DNA of 64,000 nt. It comes from Pedobacter psychrodurus. Its GTDB lineage: Bacteria > Bacteroidota > Bacteroidia > Sphingobacteriales > Sphingobacteriaceae. The translations under genes and the position numbers were made by a program. The notes beneath the pieces are model-generated. The model was not told the DNA's origin. It saw only the letters and a program-made list of their open reading frames with translations, and searched no databases. Of the stretch, positions 63,569 through 64,000 are shown piece after piece. How positions within the stretch are numbered: the stretch's first letter is position 1; each line of letters begins with the position of its first letter. The stretch lies in assembly GCF_004331735.1 (NCBI RefSeq), contig NZ_SJSO01000001.1, positions 124,001-188,000 of the forward strand, in the 5' to 3' direction.

Positions 63569-64000
63569 TTAAAAACCAATTGGGTTAGTACTTCCTTCTT
63601 TGGTATCGTTATCTTTAATATTGGTTCTGCTCTTTTTATTTACCTTATTGTTACCAAACTGATAACTAAAGCCAAAGGTTAGGCCCCTGCCATAAACGGT
63701 TTGAATGTTCTGGTTGGTTAAGCCGCCGTTTACATTCAGCATATCGTACTCAATCTTATTGTTTAGCGGATTAATTACCCCAACACTCAGGTTTACCCGA
63801 TCTTTCATAAGCGATTTATTTACCCCGATTGAAGAAGTATTGGGCAATGCTGTTCTGCTCTGGAAAAAATAATTGTTCGAATACAGGTAGTATTCTGCCT
63901 GCAGGTTATAGCCACCTTTAAAATTGTAGGTGCCGATAAAGCTGGCATTAAAGTTTAATTTCTCATTATAGGTTGCATTAAATGCCGCATCGTTGGTCGA
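63569..64000 (-). CDS. Outer-membrane beta-barrel receptor, C-terminal part (cut by window edge)
   Basis: The frame is open from the window edge to the stop at 63569 (143 codons); a first Met inside it is not the start. Alternating barrel strands are readable: FNATYNEKLNFNASFIGTYN, YNLQAEYYLYSNNYFFQ, RVNLSVGVINPLNN, GLTFGFSYQFGNN, then a short polar tail. This is the end of an OMP_b-brl_3/TonB-dependent barrel. Ten base pairs separate it from lanB, so it is the upstream gene of the same operon and may serve uptake or release of the peptide. N-terminal domains lie outside the window. Confidence 0.72.
   Translation of the reverse strand, partial: STNDAAFNATYNEKLNFNASFIGTYNFKGGYNLQAEYYLYSNNYFFQSRTALPNTSSIGVNKSLMKDRVNLSVGVINPLNNKIEYDMLNVNGGLTNQNIQTVYGRGLTFGFSYQFGNNKVNKKSRTNIKDNDTKEGSTNPIGF

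Overview
The window is a 64-kb piece of a low-GC Bacteroidota chromosome, most like Pedobacter or a related Sphingobacteriaceae genus. The evidence is Bacteroidota-type promoters (TTG, about 19-21 bp, TAnnTTTG), SusC/OMP_b-brl-type TonB receptors with carboxypeptidase-regulatory N-domains, a sigma/anti-sigma/DUF4097 trio, DUF4407, the short CarB and the M49-like lipoprotein. No rRNA, tRNA, CRISPR array, prophage or transposase was seen.

Layout. 1-9.4 kb: end of an S41 peptidase, an ECF sigma / anti-sigma / DUF4097 operon, a triplicated non-coding repeat, two small proteins, a decayed gene, aspS, and a YtxH / holin_3_6 / AI-2E membrane cluster. 9.4-20 kb: sigma-54 response regulator, enoyl-CoA hydratase with a B12-binding protein, glnS, a lipoprotein amidase, an M49-like peptidase and an outer-membrane receptor. 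20.8-26.8 kb: a minus-strand thiamine locus behind a TPP riboswitch (TonB receptor, ThiE, DoxX-like protein, thiamine-pyrophosphokinase-like protein, GNAT). 27-48 kb: mostly housekeeping and single genes (NadR-like kinase, carB, M28, M14 and rhomboid peptidases, dipeptide epimerase, pepT, LRR-kinase) separated by interspersed repeats and a few candidate small RNAs. 48.7-55.1 kb: the thiamine biosynthesis operon thiS-thiC-tenI-thiE-thiG-thiH-thiF behind a second TPP riboswitch. 55.4-64 kb (minus strand): a class I lanthipeptide-type operon running receptor (cut by the window edge), LanB, LanC, luciferase-like oxidoreductase, C39-peptidase ABC transporter, a 59-codon HlyD-like stub and a small lipoprotein.

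Most interesting. The lanthipeptide operon has a complete modification and export set, but no precursor gene in the window, and its membrane-fusion protein is reduced to an N-terminal anchor that is translationally coupled to the transporter. The intergenic DNA holds at least four repeat families whose copies differ by exchanged or inserted short hairpins; stems covary while loops stay constant. Structured, terminator-ended loci at 20.4, 28.1-28.3 and 45.8-46.0 kb look like unannotated RNAs. The two riboswitch-controlled thiamine loci carry paralogous ThiE proteins and a strongly diverged TPK-like protein.

All calls come from reading the sequence and recalling family motifs; no database search was run. 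Start codons were moved where a promoter box overlaps the longest ORF or where a better ATG is present.
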